DNA of 15,865 nt from Candidatus Nitrosopelagicus sp. (GTDB lineage: Archaea > Thermoproteota > Nitrososphaeria > Nitrososphaerales > Nitrosopumilaceae). The DNA lies in contig JABHJJ010000035.1 of assembly GCA_018691945.1 (NCBI GenBank), positions 1 to 15,865 on the forward strand, given 5' to 3'. The notes below the pieces were generated by a model. The model did not search any database. It was not told the origin of the DNA and saw only the letters and a list, made by a program, of their open reading frames with translations. Both the position numbers and the translations under genes were made by a program. Of the stretch, positions 1 to 7,213 are shown piece after piece (within the stretch, counting starts at the first letter, position 1; the number at the start of each line of letters is the position of its first letter).

Positions 1-52
1 CTCTGCCTTCTATAGAAAATGTAAATTCATCATTAGAATCTTTCACATCCAT
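1..52 (-). CDS. N-terminal fragment of an unidentified leftward gene
   Basis: On the minus strand an ATG at 52-50, preceded directly by an in-frame GTG at 55-53, opens a frame that stays free of stops to the window edge and reads MDVKDSNDEFTFSIEGR. The acidic, hydrophilic start is protein-like, and the gene would be divergent from GAPDH with a 69-bp spacer. Only 17 residues are visible, so no family can be named. A degenerate TATA-like stretch lies 20-30 nt upstream, inside the inverted repeat at 64-81. It could also be chance coding potential; the case rests on the start codon, the open frame and the divergent layout. Confidence 0.4.
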   Translation of the reverse strand, partial: MDVKDSNDEFTFSIEGR

Positions 53-63
53 CACAAAAAACT

Positions 64-81
64 CTAAATCCTTGGATTTAG
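64..81. repeat. Perfect 8-bp inverted repeat, candidate operator
   Basis: CTAAATCC and GGATTTAG face each other across a TT centre. The spacer is too short for a stable RNA hairpin, so a dimeric regulator site is the more natural reading. It lies between the GAPDH TATA box (95-102) and the start of the leftward partial gene, over the place where that gene's core promoter would be. No regulator is identified. Confidence 0.35.
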
Positions 82-94
82 TCCTTTGTTAATC

Positions 95-102
95 TATAAA
101 AG
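95..102 (+). promoter_or_regulatory. TATA box for GAPDH
   Basis: TATAAAAG, centred about 24 nt before the ATG at 122, close to the archaeal consensus. The distance implies transcription starting at or a few bases before the start codon, that is, a leaderless mRNA. Confidence 0.55.
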
Positions 103-121
103 AAGGATTCTATAACATTTT

Positions 122-1174
122 ATGATGAAGAAAGTCTTTGTCAATGGTTATGGTTCCATAGGCAGTCGTATAATTCAGTTCATCAAAGATGATCCTGAGA
201 TCCAAATAGTTGGAGTTGGTAAATATTCCCCAGATTCAAAAGTTACAGAAGCAATAGAGCAAGGCTTTAACGTTTATGTTCCTGAAAAAAACCAAAATGC
301 TTTTTCTGATTTTAGCATAACTGGAAATATAGAATCGGCATTAGATGAATCTGATTTAGTAATTGATGCATCGCCTGGCGGATATGGTTTTAAAAATAAA
401 AAATTATTTTATGAGCCTAGAAACATATTGTCAATATATCAGGGCGGAGAAACCATCGAAGGTGAAAATGCAGTCTCTGATTTATTATTTAATTCAAAAG
501 TTAACTATAGAGATGCAATTGGGAGAAAACATGTGATGCAAGGAAGCTGTAATGTCACCGGAATGGGTCGCATTTTGGAACCATTAAGAACGAATTTTGG
601 AAACTCAATACGAAGATTTGATGTTACTCTTGTTAGAAGATGGGCCGACATTGAACAAATAGATGAAACAGTAACTGATACCATTGAATTAACACAAAAC
701 CCACATCATGGGGAAGATGTAAAATCTTATTTTGGAAAAGATGCTCCATTGTTTGTACGTGCCATTAAAGTACCTACGAGACAAATGCATTTGCATATCA
801 TGGATATTCGATTTGAGAGAAATACTCCTTCAGTAGATGAGATACATGACATCTTCAAAAATGAATATGGTGTTGCAACATTATGGAGTGCGAAAGGAAC
901 TAAAGATGTTAGAGATTTTGCTGAAAAACTAAAATTTAGTTTTAAAGATACGAATATGATTCACATACATGCAAACATGACACAAAAAATTGATGATACA
1001 ATACAAATAATGTATTCTGATGATCAAACTGGTATTGTAATACCTGAAAATCATATGTTATTACAAGCAATGTTATTCGGAAAATCATATGAGGACGCTG
1101 TAAAGCACACTGAAAAATTATTTAATATAACTGAGAAAAAAAGACTCCTGGAATCTAATTTCGCTAAAAAATAA
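122..1174 (+). CDS. gap: Type II (archaeal) glyceraldehyde-3-phosphate dehydrogenase, phosphorylating
   Basis: Interconverts glyceraldehyde-3-phosphate and 1,3-bisphosphoglycerate with NAD(P)(H) in the cytosol. The 350-residue product has the archaeal GAPDH form: a Rossmann start GYGSIGSR (residues 9-16), QGGE at 107-110, and the catalytic cysteine C143 in GSCNVTG. The archaeal catalytic histidine is expected near H223/H225 in QMHLHIMD. Length matches the family (about 335-350). In autotrophic thaumarchaea the enzyme is expected to run mainly toward gluconeogenesis; that is family knowledge, not seen here. Two tandem ATGs (122 and 125) are both possible starts. Its TAA (1172-1174) abuts the stop codon of the convergent CBS-protein gene with no base between. 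SCNVTG rather than the SCNTT seen in relatives I remember is a small departure. Confidence 0.95.
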   Translation: MMKKVFVNGYGSIGSRIIQFIKDDPEIQIVGVGKYSPDSKVTEAIEQGFNVYVPEKNQNAFSDFSITGNIESALDESDLVIDASPGGYGFKNKKLFYEPRNILSIYQGGETIEGENAVSDLLFNSKVNYRDAIGRKHVMQGSCNVTGMGRILEPLRTNFGNSIRRFDVTLVRRWADIEQIDETVTDTIELTQNPHHGEDVKSYFGKDAPLFVRAIKVPTRQMHLHIMDIRFERNTPSVDEIHDIFKNEYGVATLWSAKGTKDVRDFAEKLKFSFKDTNMIHIHANMTQKIDDTIQIMYSDDQTGIVIPENHMLLQAMLFGKSYEDAVKHTEKLFNITEKKRLLESNFAKK

Positions 1175-2419
1175 TTATCTGATTTTTTCTATTCGGATTT
1201 TATCGGGTTTATTTTTTGAAACTTTTTCTATTATAATTCTTAGAGAGTCAATTTCAATTTTATCTCCTTCTTTTGGTATATCCCGTAATTTTTCATGTAA
1301 CAATCCATTTAATCTTGAATAATCGTCCCCTTCAGGAATACTGGTTCTAAAAATCTCATTAATTTTGTCAATTTCTATATCTCCGTCAGTTAGAATTGTG
1401 TCATTTCCTTCACTTTGAAATATCTCTTGCACTGTATCTTTTTCATCATGAATTTCTCCTACAATTTCTTCAAGTAAATCTTCTAATGTTACGCACCCTT
1501 CTACGCCTCCAAATTCATCTACTACTATAGCCATGTGAGTTTGCCTTCCTTGCATTTCTTTTAATAAATCACTTACCATTTTCTCTTGTGACACAAAAAT
1601 TGGTTCTCTCATTATACTCTCTAGTGATATTACTTTCTCATCATGTTCCAGTGATTTCAAAACATCTCGTACATGAACAATTCCTATGATGTTGTCGCTA
1701 TTTTCAGAATAAACTGGAATTCTTGAAAATCCACTATTATTGATTTCAGGTAATGCCTCGAAAAGTATTTTCTTAGAATTCAATGTAAACATTTTTGTTC
1801 GTGGTGTCATAACTGAGCGAATTACTATATCATCAAAATTCAATGCACCATGTACTAATTCACTTTCTTGTTTTTCTATGGCTTTATCCTTTAACCCTTG
1901 ATCAATAACTCCTTTGATCTCATCTTCTGTTAAACCTGGAGGATTATCACTACTACCTGTTAAACGAATAATGCCTTTAGTTATTGATTCCAGCATTATG
2001 ACAATTGGATAAAATGCATAACTGAATGCCAATAGTATTCTACTATATCTGGCCGCAATTTTTGGGGCGTTTGCGTTACAATATGTTTTGGGCGTTATTT
2101 CTCCAAAAACAAGTATTAAGAATGTCATTATTCCAATTACAATAGCTAGTCCATCATTTCCAAATATTTTCAGTGCAATATCGGTTGCAATTACTGTTGA
2201 AGCTACATTCACTAAATTATTACCTAGGTTAACACTAGCCATCATTCTACTAGGATTTTTCTTAAGCTTCAGTAGTGATGTAGAACCTTTCACTTTATCC
2301 TTGACCATCTGTTCAACTTTTGCCATTCTAACTCCTACTAGTGCAACTTCTAATCCGCTAAAAAATCCCGAAAGCCCAATTAAAACTACTAGTAATGGAA
2401 TCTCAAATTCTAATTGCAT
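1175..2419 (-). CDS. CNNM/CorC-type membrane protein with DUF21, paired CBS and CorC_HlyC domains
   Basis: A 414-residue integral membrane protein of the CNNM/CorC (hemolysin C-like) family, whose members are linked to Mg2+ or Co2+ efflux. Residues 1-150 form the DUF21/CNNM transmembrane domain with hydrophobic segments near 8-28, 64-82, 90-106 and 126-143, and the family motif GEITPKT at 106-112. A CBS pair follows (VMTPR 203-207, SRIPVY 232-237, VVDEFGG 299-305, TLEDLLEEIVGEI 311-323), then a CorC_HlyC domain at about 335-412. This order and length are standard. CBS pairs usually bind adenine nucleotides, so ATP-gated transport is the family expectation. The start at 2419 has GAGG seven bases upstream and a TATA-like stretch at 2443-2453. 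The C-terminus is tail-to-tail with GAPDH. The transported ion is not evident from sequence. Confidence 0.92.
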   Translation of the reverse strand: MQLEFEIPLLVVLIGLSGFFSGLEVALVGVRMAKVEQMVKDKVKGSTSLLKLKKNPSRMMASVNLGNNLVNVASTVIATDIALKIFGNDGLAIVIGIMTFLILVFGEITPKTYCNANAPKIAARYSRILLAFSYAFYPIVIMLESITKGIIRLTGSSDNPPGLTEDEIKGVIDQGLKDKAIEKQESELVHGALNFDDIVIRSVMTPRTKMFTLNSKKILFEALPEINNSGFSRIPVYSENSDNIIGIVHVRDVLKSLEHDEKVISLESIMREPIFVSQEKMVSDLLKEMQGRQTHMAIVVDEFGGVEGCVTLEDLLEEIVGEIHDEKDTVQEIFQSEGNDTILTDGDIEIDKINEIFRTSIPEGDDYSRLNGLLHEKLRDIPKEGDKIEIDSLRIIIEKVSKNKPDKIRIEKIR

Positions 2420-2442
2420 TCGAGAACCTCTATTAATTTTAT

Positions 2443-2453
2443 TTTATTAAAAC
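2443..2453 (-). promoter_or_regulatory. TATA-like element for the CBS membrane protein
   Basis: On the minus strand TTTTAATAAAA is centred about 28 nt upstream of the ATG at 2419. Within the 148-bp gap 2420-2567 there is also a 10-bp palindrome, AGATTAATCT, at 2494-2503; nothing else is recognisable there. Confidence 0.45.
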
Positions 2454-2567
2454 GTCTACTGCACATCATTTATTGTAGTTACACCACATTTTCAGATTAA
2501 TCTAATTTGTAATTGGATTGTATTAAAGCCTTGAGATTAAGTAAAATTGATTCTCTACAGTTTGAGC

Positions 2568-3911
2568 CTAGTTTTTTGGTGGTCTTGCAAATCTATTTGC
2601 AGGATCATTATGATAATCAATTGGAAGTAGAGGTTCTTTTTGACGTCCTGTTAAAATTCCCACGACTTTGTCATCCTTTTTGATTATTTCTTTATCTCTT
2701 AATTTCTTAATACCTGCTACCGATGCTCCTGATGCCATTTCGCAATCAAAACCATTTAGTCCTACCACAGACATGCCATCAAGCATCTCCGTATCTGTCA
2801 CCTCTTCAACTACTCCATTTGTGAAGTCTAAAGCCCGTAATCCTTTTGTAATGTTTGCAGGTTTACCAATTTGTATGGCTGTTGCTTTAGTCTTTGGTTT
2901 TAGACTTTCATCTTCCAACATCTTGTCATAGAGGTTTTGAATTAAGTTAAAATTTGGAATGCCCTCATCCCATCTTAATTTTTCATTCTCAAAGTGTCCG
3001 TTAAATAATCTGTATAATGTGTTAGCTCCACTTGCATTAATTACTGCGATACGTGGAATTTTCTTAATCCAACCCCATTCATATAATTCCATCAATGCTT
3101 TCCCACAACTGGATATATTCCCTAGTGCACCTCCTGGATAAACAAACCAATCCGGAACTTCCCAATTTAATGCTTCAAGTGCTCTGTAAGGAATTGTTTT
3201 TTGCCCCTCTATTCTAAATGGGTTTACTGAATTTACGGTGTAACTTCCAGGTTCTTCTGCAGCTTGTAATGATTTTGTAAATGCATCATCAAAATTCCCA
3301 TTAACTTTAACCATTTGAGTTCCAAATTGATATGCCTGACTTAACTTTCCTGGCGCAATTTGTCCATCTGGAATGTATACATCACATTCCATATTTTCAT
3401 TCGCAGCAAACATTCCTGCAGATGCAGATGTGTTTCCTGTTGAGGCACAAATAATTTTTTTCGCACCCATCATTTTTCCATGTGTAACTGCAGCAGCCAT
3501 TCCATTATCTTTGAAAGACCCACTTGGATTGTATCCTTCTGGTTGGAATACTACATCATTATTGTTAATTCCAACAAATTCTGCAACTTTACTCATATGG
3601 TATGGTTTTGATTGTCTTCCTTCTGCGCCATCTAGTGAAACTAGGTGTTTTGAACATTGTTCAATATCCTCTGTTTCAATTTCACAAAAATTTATTAATT
3701 CTCTAAATCTCCAAACCCCACTTTCATTGTAAATGCTTCCTTGTGGATTTCTTCTTTCATAAAACGTATCTTTTAAATTTGAATTTGGTTTATCTTCGTA
3801 CTTGGCATCAAGTAGGGAATTACATGAATTACATTTTATGTCTAGTGACCTTATTGGATATGCTTTACCACATTTTGGGTTTATGCATACTAGTTTGGCC
3901 CGTTGAAGCAT
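2568..3911 (-). CDS. thrC: Threonine synthase with N-terminal zinc ribbon
   Basis: PLP-dependent enzyme converting O-phosphohomoserine to L-threonine, the last step of threonine synthesis. Residues 1-40 form a zinc-ribbon-like knuckle (C9, C14, C27, C30), common in archaeal and class II threonine synthases. The fold type II PLP core follows, with the Schiff-base lysine K134 in PSGSFKDNG, the phosphate-proximal STGNTSAS at 157-164 and the Gly-rich PGGALGN at about 259-265. At 447 residues it is typical of the zinc-ribbon group. The start at 3911 is supported by TTTAAA at 3937-3942, 28 nt upstream. Its product is the substrate of the threonine ammonia-lyase at 11827-13035. A related phosphohomoserine-type or cysteate synthase is possible but less likely. 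Confidence 0.93.
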   Translation of the reverse strand: MLQRAKLVCINPKCGKAYPIRSLDIKCNSCNSLLDAKYEDKPNSNLKDTFYERRNPQGSIYNESGVWRFRELINFCEIETEDIEQCSKHLVSLDGAEGRQSKPYHMSKVAEFVGINNNDVVFQPEGYNPSGSFKDNGMAAAVTHGKMMGAKKIICASTGNTSASAGMFAANENMECDVYIPDGQIAPGKLSQAYQFGTQMVKVNGNFDDAFTKSLQAAEEPGSYTVNSVNPFRIEGQKTIPYRALEALNWEVPDWFVYPGGALGNISSCGKALMELYEWGWIKKIPRIAVINASGANTLYRLFNGHFENEKLRWDEGIPNFNLIQNLYDKMLEDESLKPKTKATAIQIGKPANITKGLRALDFTNGVVEEVTDTEMLDGMSVVGLNGFDCEMASGASVAGIKKLRDKEIIKKDDKVVGILTGRQKEPLLPIDYHNDPANRFARPPKN

Positions 3912-3936
3912 ATTTTTAACATTATTTTGCTACTAA

Positions 3937-3942
3937 TTTAAA
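3937..3942 (-). promoter_or_regulatory. TATA box for thrC
   Basis: TTTAAA (palindromic; minus-strand context CTTTAAATTAG), centred 28 nt before the thrC start. The divergent gene at 4025 has only a weak candidate near 3991-4000, so its promoter is not called. Confidence 0.5.
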
Positions 3943-4024
3943 GGCTGGATTGATAATTTTTACCACATATTTTCATAATATTCACAAAGTAAAGATTTAG
4001 AACTAATTTTTACTTAGATTTTGT

Positions 4025-4402
4025 ATGGTTCTAGTTGATGAATATTTTTGTGATCTTATGAAGAAAATTCTTAGCCGATATGATGTAATTAAAAATTTAG
4101 AAGATTCTAAAGAAGATTTTTTTACATTAGATGTGGAATTGACAAAAATTAACGGATTGCTTCGAGTTTTACTTAGGAAGTCTGAAGAGTTTTCAGATAA
4201 AAATCCGGAGTTTTCAAAATTGACAAAAAAAATACAAAATTATTTTGATAATTATTATTTTAGTGGTGAACTTGAAAAAATTAAAGAAATTTACTCTGAG
4301 GATCCATTACGGATAAAACATATTCGAAATTCTATTATAAATTCTCTTCAAAATGATAACATGATTTTTAGAATTAATAAAATTACAAAAGACTTGGAAT
4401 AA
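4025..4402 (+). CDS. Small hypothetical helical protein
   Basis: Not recognised. It encodes 125 residues rich in Lys, Glu, Asp, Ile and Asn, with long amphipathic stretches (about 5-60 and 66-120) that look entirely alpha-helical; no cysteine cluster, signal peptide or membrane segment is visible. C9 is the only cysteine. The gene is divergent from thrC by 113 bp and convergent with the gene at 4403, its TAA directly followed by the opposing stop codon (TAATTA at 4400-4405). Coding status is supported by a full-length open frame with ordinary start and by the exact fit between its neighbours. Function unknown. Confidence 0.75.
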   Translation: MVLVDEYFCDLMKKILSRYDVIKNLEDSKEDFFTLDVELTKINGLLRVLLRKSEEFSDKNPEFSKLTKKIQNYFDNYYFSGELEKIKEIYSEDPLRIKHIRNSIINSLQNDNMIFRINKITKDLE

Positions 4403-4714
4403 TTATTTCTTCTTTTTTGAAATTTTAGAATCTTTATCTTTTAGTTGTTTATCAACTTCAGATTTTTTATCATCAACTGCTTTGAAAACTTCTTGAATTA
4501 ATCCATCTAGATGCCCATCTGAAATTTCAGGAGATATTGATTCCGTTATATTATTAATTGCAGCAGAAATTTCAGAGCTTACTTGCTCAAAACTTTCAGG
4601 ATCTTCTGCAGCTGTTGCATACAATGCCTTTAGATTATCCACTTGATTTAATACTTGATCCGTTAATGTTAGCTTATATTCTGCACCATCTACTGCGATA
4701 TCCTTTGTTATCAT
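4403..4714 (-). CDS. Small hypothetical protein with Lys-rich C-terminus
   Basis: Not recognised. The 103-residue product starts with a short beta-like part (residues 1-20, MITKDIAVDGAEYKLTLTD), then Ala/Glu/Ser-rich helices (20-85), and ends in a strongly basic tail containing KISKKKK. No cysteines, membrane segment or signal peptide. The basic tail after an acidic body suggests contact with nucleic acid or a membrane surface, but this is speculation. An excellent TATA box (4738-4745) sits 28 nt upstream, so it appears to be its own transcription unit despite lying behind the leftward gene at 4756. It is tail-to-tail with the gene at 4025. Confidence 0.8.
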   Translation of the reverse strand: MITKDIAVDGAEYKLTLTDQVLNQVDNLKALYATAAEDPESFEQVSSEISAAINNITESISPEISDGHLDGLIQEVFKAVDDKKSEVDKQLKDKDSKISKKKK

Positions 4715-4737
4715 AAATTTTGTTCAAAAAGTAGGTT

Positions 4738-4745
4738 CTTATAAG
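4738..4745 (-). promoter_or_regulatory. TATA box for the gene at 4403
   Basis: CTTATAAG (self-complementary), centred about 28 nt upstream of the ATG at 4714, lying in the 41-bp gap after the preceding leftward gene. Spacing again fits a leaderless transcript. Confidence 0.55.
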
Positions 4746-4755
4746 TTTCTGACGA

Positions 4756-5115
4756 TTAGAATACGATCATATCAAGTGCATGTGCATCACTAATCAATGT
4801 AGTATGTCTTGAGTTTATCACATAACCATTTTTAATCTCTTTTGTAGGGACCCATCTGTTTGTTGATGTATAGTGTCTATCTTTTACCAACATCTTCTCT
4901 ACTTCCTCGATATCCAATTCACCTTCTTCAATTTTCTGTGTTTCGAGGTGTTTTATTGTAATTATAACTTTAGTCACTTTGACCCTATCCCCAAATTTCC
5001 ATTGCATAGGTGTTGTTTCATCTGACACCTCAACTACTTTTATTTTCATTTCTTTTGTGCCTAGTACATTCTTACTGATTAGCATACGTTCGTCAATGAA
5101 ATCTGAAAAACTCAT
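4756..5115 (-). CDS. Hypothetical protein, 119 residues
   Basis: Not recognised. The product has a mixed alpha/beta look: a short N-terminal helix (1-15), beta-rich central part (about 20-60, with MKIKVVEVSD and VKVTKVIITIKHL), an acidic helix (61-77), and a C-terminal beta-type part containing RHYTSTNRWVPTKEI and NGYVINSRHTTLISDAH. No cysteines, signal peptide or membrane segment. It may be a small soluble domain protein. The ATG at 5115 has a TATA box at 5135-5144. It lies 56 bp downstream of the resolvase-like gene and 41 bp upstream of the next leftward gene, each with its own promoter-like element. Confidence 0.78.
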   Translation of the reverse strand: MSFSDFIDERMLISKNVLGTKEMKIKVVEVSDETTPMQWKFGDRVKVTKVIITIKHLETQKIEEGELDIEEVEKMLVKDRHYTSTNRWVPTKEIKNGYVINSRHTTLISDAHALDMIVF

Positions 5116-5134
5116 AATTTTTTCTCTAATGTGT

Positions 5135-5144
5135 CATTAATAAA
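5135..5144 (-). promoter_or_regulatory. TATA box for the gene at 4756
   Basis: Minus-strand TTTATTAATG, centred about 25-27 nt upstream of the ATG at 5115. The same core TTTATTAAT recurs before the membrane-protein gene at 9581. Confidence 0.5.
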
Positions 5145-5171
5145 CAAAGATGATATTTTTGAGATATGATG

Positions 5172-5729
5172 CTAATTTACTCTGAGAGTTATTTTCTGAT
5201 GTCGGGATTTGAATGGCATTTCGTAATCTTTTAAATTTAGTTTCTTTTTTTGGCCTTGAATTAATGCATATGTGGTTCCATCATACCTACATACCATGTC
5301 TATCGGATCTTTTCTCTCATTCCATACTTTGTAAAACTCTCTTAACTCTCTTTTTTCATACAAACCCGTTCCAATCCTTTTCTTTGATAGAAATTTGAAT
5401 GCAAGTACCACTTTTCTTGTTTTATACACTGTAAAATTATTTGTCCAATTCAGGCATCTGGTTATCTGATCAAATGGAACTGTTAATGTTGTACCTGTTC
5501 CAGATTTTGCTTCAATTGTAAATATCATGCTGTTTTCATTATTGACACATAGAATATCCGGTAATGCCACGCTGGGAGACCCTAGCCTAAATGCTTTCCA
5601 ATCATCCATTTTATTGAATCGCTTAACTAGCGTATCTTCCCAATTATAGCCTCTCTGTCTTCTAGTTTGTGCAATTTTTTTAAAATTAAGTGATTTTGTT
5701 CTATTTTCAATTTTTAAATTAGATCTCAT
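5172..5729 (-). CDS. Hjc-like archaeal Holliday-junction resolvase (PD-(D/E)xK nuclease)
   Basis: Predicted structure-specific endonuclease. The N-terminal part (about 22-115) follows the Hjc pattern: basic R23-R26 then G27 and E31 in RQRGYNWEDTLVKRF, a Ser after Arg-Leu-Gly (RLGSPS, 48-53), P57-D58, then E73-x-K75 in TIEAKSG, and a strand-turn-helix LTVPFDQITRCLNW like the YVxxEQ region of Hjc. The spacings (E31 to D58, 27; D58 to E73, 15; E73 to K75, 2) fit the PD-(D/E)xK core. In Hjc these residues bind metal and cut four-way junctions in recombination and fork restart. The protein is 185 residues against roughly 120-145 for Hjc; the extra C-terminal part (about 115-185) is basic. It has its own TATA-like element. 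Another PD-(D/E)xK nuclease is the main alternative. Confidence 0.65.
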   Translation of the reverse strand: MRSNLKIENRTKSLNFKKIAQTRRQRGYNWEDTLVKRFNKMDDWKAFRLGSPSVALPDILCVNNENSMIFTIEAKSGTGTTLTVPFDQITRCLNWTNNFTVYKTRKVVLAFKFLSKKRIGTGLYEKRELREFYKVWNERKDPIDMVCRYDGTTYALIQGQKKKLNLKDYEMPFKSRHQKITLRVN

Positions 5730-5747
5730 GCATTGTATTCATTTTAT

Positions 5748-5758
5748 GGAATATAGTA
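5748..5758 (-). promoter_or_regulatory. TATA-like element for the Hjc-like gene
   Basis: The minus strand of this 57-bp gap carries ACTATATTCC, centred about 24 nt before the ATG at 5729. It separates this gene from the four-gene operon that ends at 5787. Confidence 0.4.
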
Positions 5759-5786
5759 ATACGGGTTATTCTGTAATGACCAATTA

Positions 5787-6110
5787 CTAATTGTTTTCGA
5801 CAAGAAATGAATAATGAGGTTTAGAGTTAAATGATACACTCATTCTAACTGATTGACCTATTTCCGGTATCGATGATGATAATATATCTCCCAAAACGCG
5901 TATGCCATCATCAATTTCTATTAATCCAAAATACGTGGATTCTCTTTTTGAAAATTCCATTATTTTTCCAAGATTTGTAGATTTTTTCCAATCTGTTCTA
6001 TTATGACATTTATGACAAATTTCTTTAGGGGGCCATATTGTATCATTACAATTTTTACAATAACATATTTGGAAAACACCTTCTTTTAATTGATCTTCAA
6101 AAAATGTCAA
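5787..6110 (-). CDS. DUF35 zinc-ribbon/OB-fold protein partnering the thiolase
   Basis: A 107-residue acyl-CoA-binding scaffold of the DUF35 family. A rubredoxin-like zinc knuckle (C18, C21, C32, C35; CKNC then CHKC) is followed by an OB-fold (about 45-105) with LGKIMEFS, FGLIEIDDGIRVLGDI and the late beta strands. In archaea, DUF35 proteins bridge acetoacetyl-CoA thiolase and HMG-CoA synthase and pass the CoA intermediate; here the thiolase lies directly upstream. The start is a TTG (6110-6108) whose last two bases belong to the thiolase TGA stop (TTGA overlap). It is chosen because the only later ATG (residue 51) would remove the zinc ribbon. The overlap implies translational coupling and equal dosage of the two subunits. 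Confidence 0.85.
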   Translation of the reverse strand: MTFFEDQLKEGVFQICYCKNCNDTIWPPKEICHKCHNRTDWKKSTNLGKIMEFSKRESTYFGLIEIDDGIRVLGDILSSSIPEIGQSVRMSVSFNSKPHYSFLVENN

Positions 6111-7213
6111 TTTTTTAATACCATAATTGAACTTGATGTTCCTGCTGCAGACATATTGTGAATTAATCCTATTTTTGCATTAGAGATTTGACGTTTATCT
6201 GATTTACCTTGAAGTTGATTTGTAATCTCTATTGTTTGGGATATTCCTGTAGCACCTAAAGGATGCCCAGCTCCAATTAATCCTCCTCGAGGATTTATCA
6301 TTCTATTTTCGGTATTGAATAAATCTCTAACAAATTCTCCACTTTTCTCATTTGATGTTAGTCCTAATTCGGATATTGCCATTAATTCACAAACAGAGAA
6401 AGCATCATGCACTTCTGCGACATCAATTTGCTTTGCTTCAATTTTTGCCATTTTATATGCCAAATCTGCAGCTATTCTTGTACTCTCAATCTCTCCAAGA
6501 ATATTTTTTGTAAAACTTGCAGATGTAGTTTTTTGCCCAATTCCAGTAATTTCGATTGGTTGATCAGAAAATATTTTGGCTTTTTCTTCAGATGCCAATA
6601 AAATTGATGAACTTCCAGAACATGAACGTGAACAATCTAAAATTCTAAGATCATCTGTAATTTGTTTGGAATTCATTACTTCAGATATGGTTCTAGGCTC
6701 ATTACTATATGCAAATGGATTATCCATTGCATGTTTGTGGTTTTTAGCAGATACTATAGCTAATTCTTCTTCCGTTGTTTGAAATTTTCTTTTATGTGAT
6801 TTAGTAAGCATTGATCCCCAATAGATTGGGTGCTCAAGATTTCCTCGAGATCTATCCCATTCTAAAACTTGACCGGGATTAGTTGCAGACTCTACACCTG
6901 AAACCAGTACCATATCTGATAATCCTGAAGAAATATAGGCGTATGCGGAAATGATGGCGTTTGTTCCTGAACTACAAAGATGTTCAATAGAATGTGAAAT
7001 TTTAGGTCGTATACCCAATGTTTCTGATAAAATTGCACCAAGATATTTTGAATTATTATTTGTAGAAACAAGAACTCCATCAATATCGTTTGAATCATAA
7101 TTATTTACAGATTGAATACAATTACTAGCTGATTCAAAAAGTAATTTTTCAACATCTCTTTCATCTTTTGAAAATTTTGTTTGTCCTGTACCTACTATTG
7201 CTACCTTATTCAT
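6107..7213 (-). CDS. Thiolase-superfamily acyl-CoA acetyltransferase (SCP2-like archaeal thiolase)
   Basis: Predicted to condense or cleave acyl-CoA thioesters. The 368-residue product has the archaeal SCP2-type thiolase layout: MNKVAIVGTGQTKF at the N-terminus, nucleophile C80 in EHLCSSG, VHDAF with H269, and GAGHPLGATG with H317. The second cysteine of bacterial degradative thiolases is absent; the tail reads HNMSAAG, as usual for this subgroup. Archaeal relatives make acetoacetyl-CoA for the mevalonate pathway or, in thaumarchaea, serve the 3-hydroxypropionate/4-hydroxybutyrate cycle. The start overlaps the upstream stop codon by eight bases and has a strong AGGAGG at 7224-7219. No HMG-CoA synthase adjoins it, so its substrate is open. 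The run YWGSMLTKSHKRKF (131-144) is an unusually basic part of the variable loop domain. Confidence 0.85.
   Translation of the reverse strand: MNKVAIVGTGQTKFSKDERDVEKLLFESASNCIQSVNNYDSNDIDGVLVSTNNNSKYLGAILSETLGIRPKISHSIEHLCSSGTNAIISAYAYISSGLSDMVLVSGVESATNPGQVLEWDRSRGNLEHPIYWGSMLTKSHKRKFQTTEEELAIVSAKNHKHAMDNPFAYSNEPRTISEVMNSKQITDDLRILDCSRSCSGSSSILLASEEKAKIFSDQPIEITGIGQKTTSASFTKNILGEIESTRIAADLAYKMAKIEAKQIDVAEVHDAFSVCELMAISELGLTSNEKSGEFVRDLFNTENRMINPRGGLIGAGHPLGATGISQTIEITNQLQGKSDKRQISNAKIGLIHNMSAAGTSSSIMVLKN

Noticed and set aside
2088..2450. Open frame of 120 codons on the plus strand
   Set aside because: It is antisense to the start of the CBS membrane protein gene, which has clear family motifs; hydrophobic composition is the mirror of the real transmembrane segments.
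2420..2567. Small ORF of 19 codons on the minus strand overlapping the start of the CBS protein gene
   Set aside because: Very short, no motif or promoter at the right distance, and it runs into the start of the real gene in another frame.
3373..3732. Open frame of 119 codons on the plus strand
   Set aside because: Antisense to the PLP-binding core of threonine synthase; no motif, no promoter, and codons follow the real gene on the other strand.
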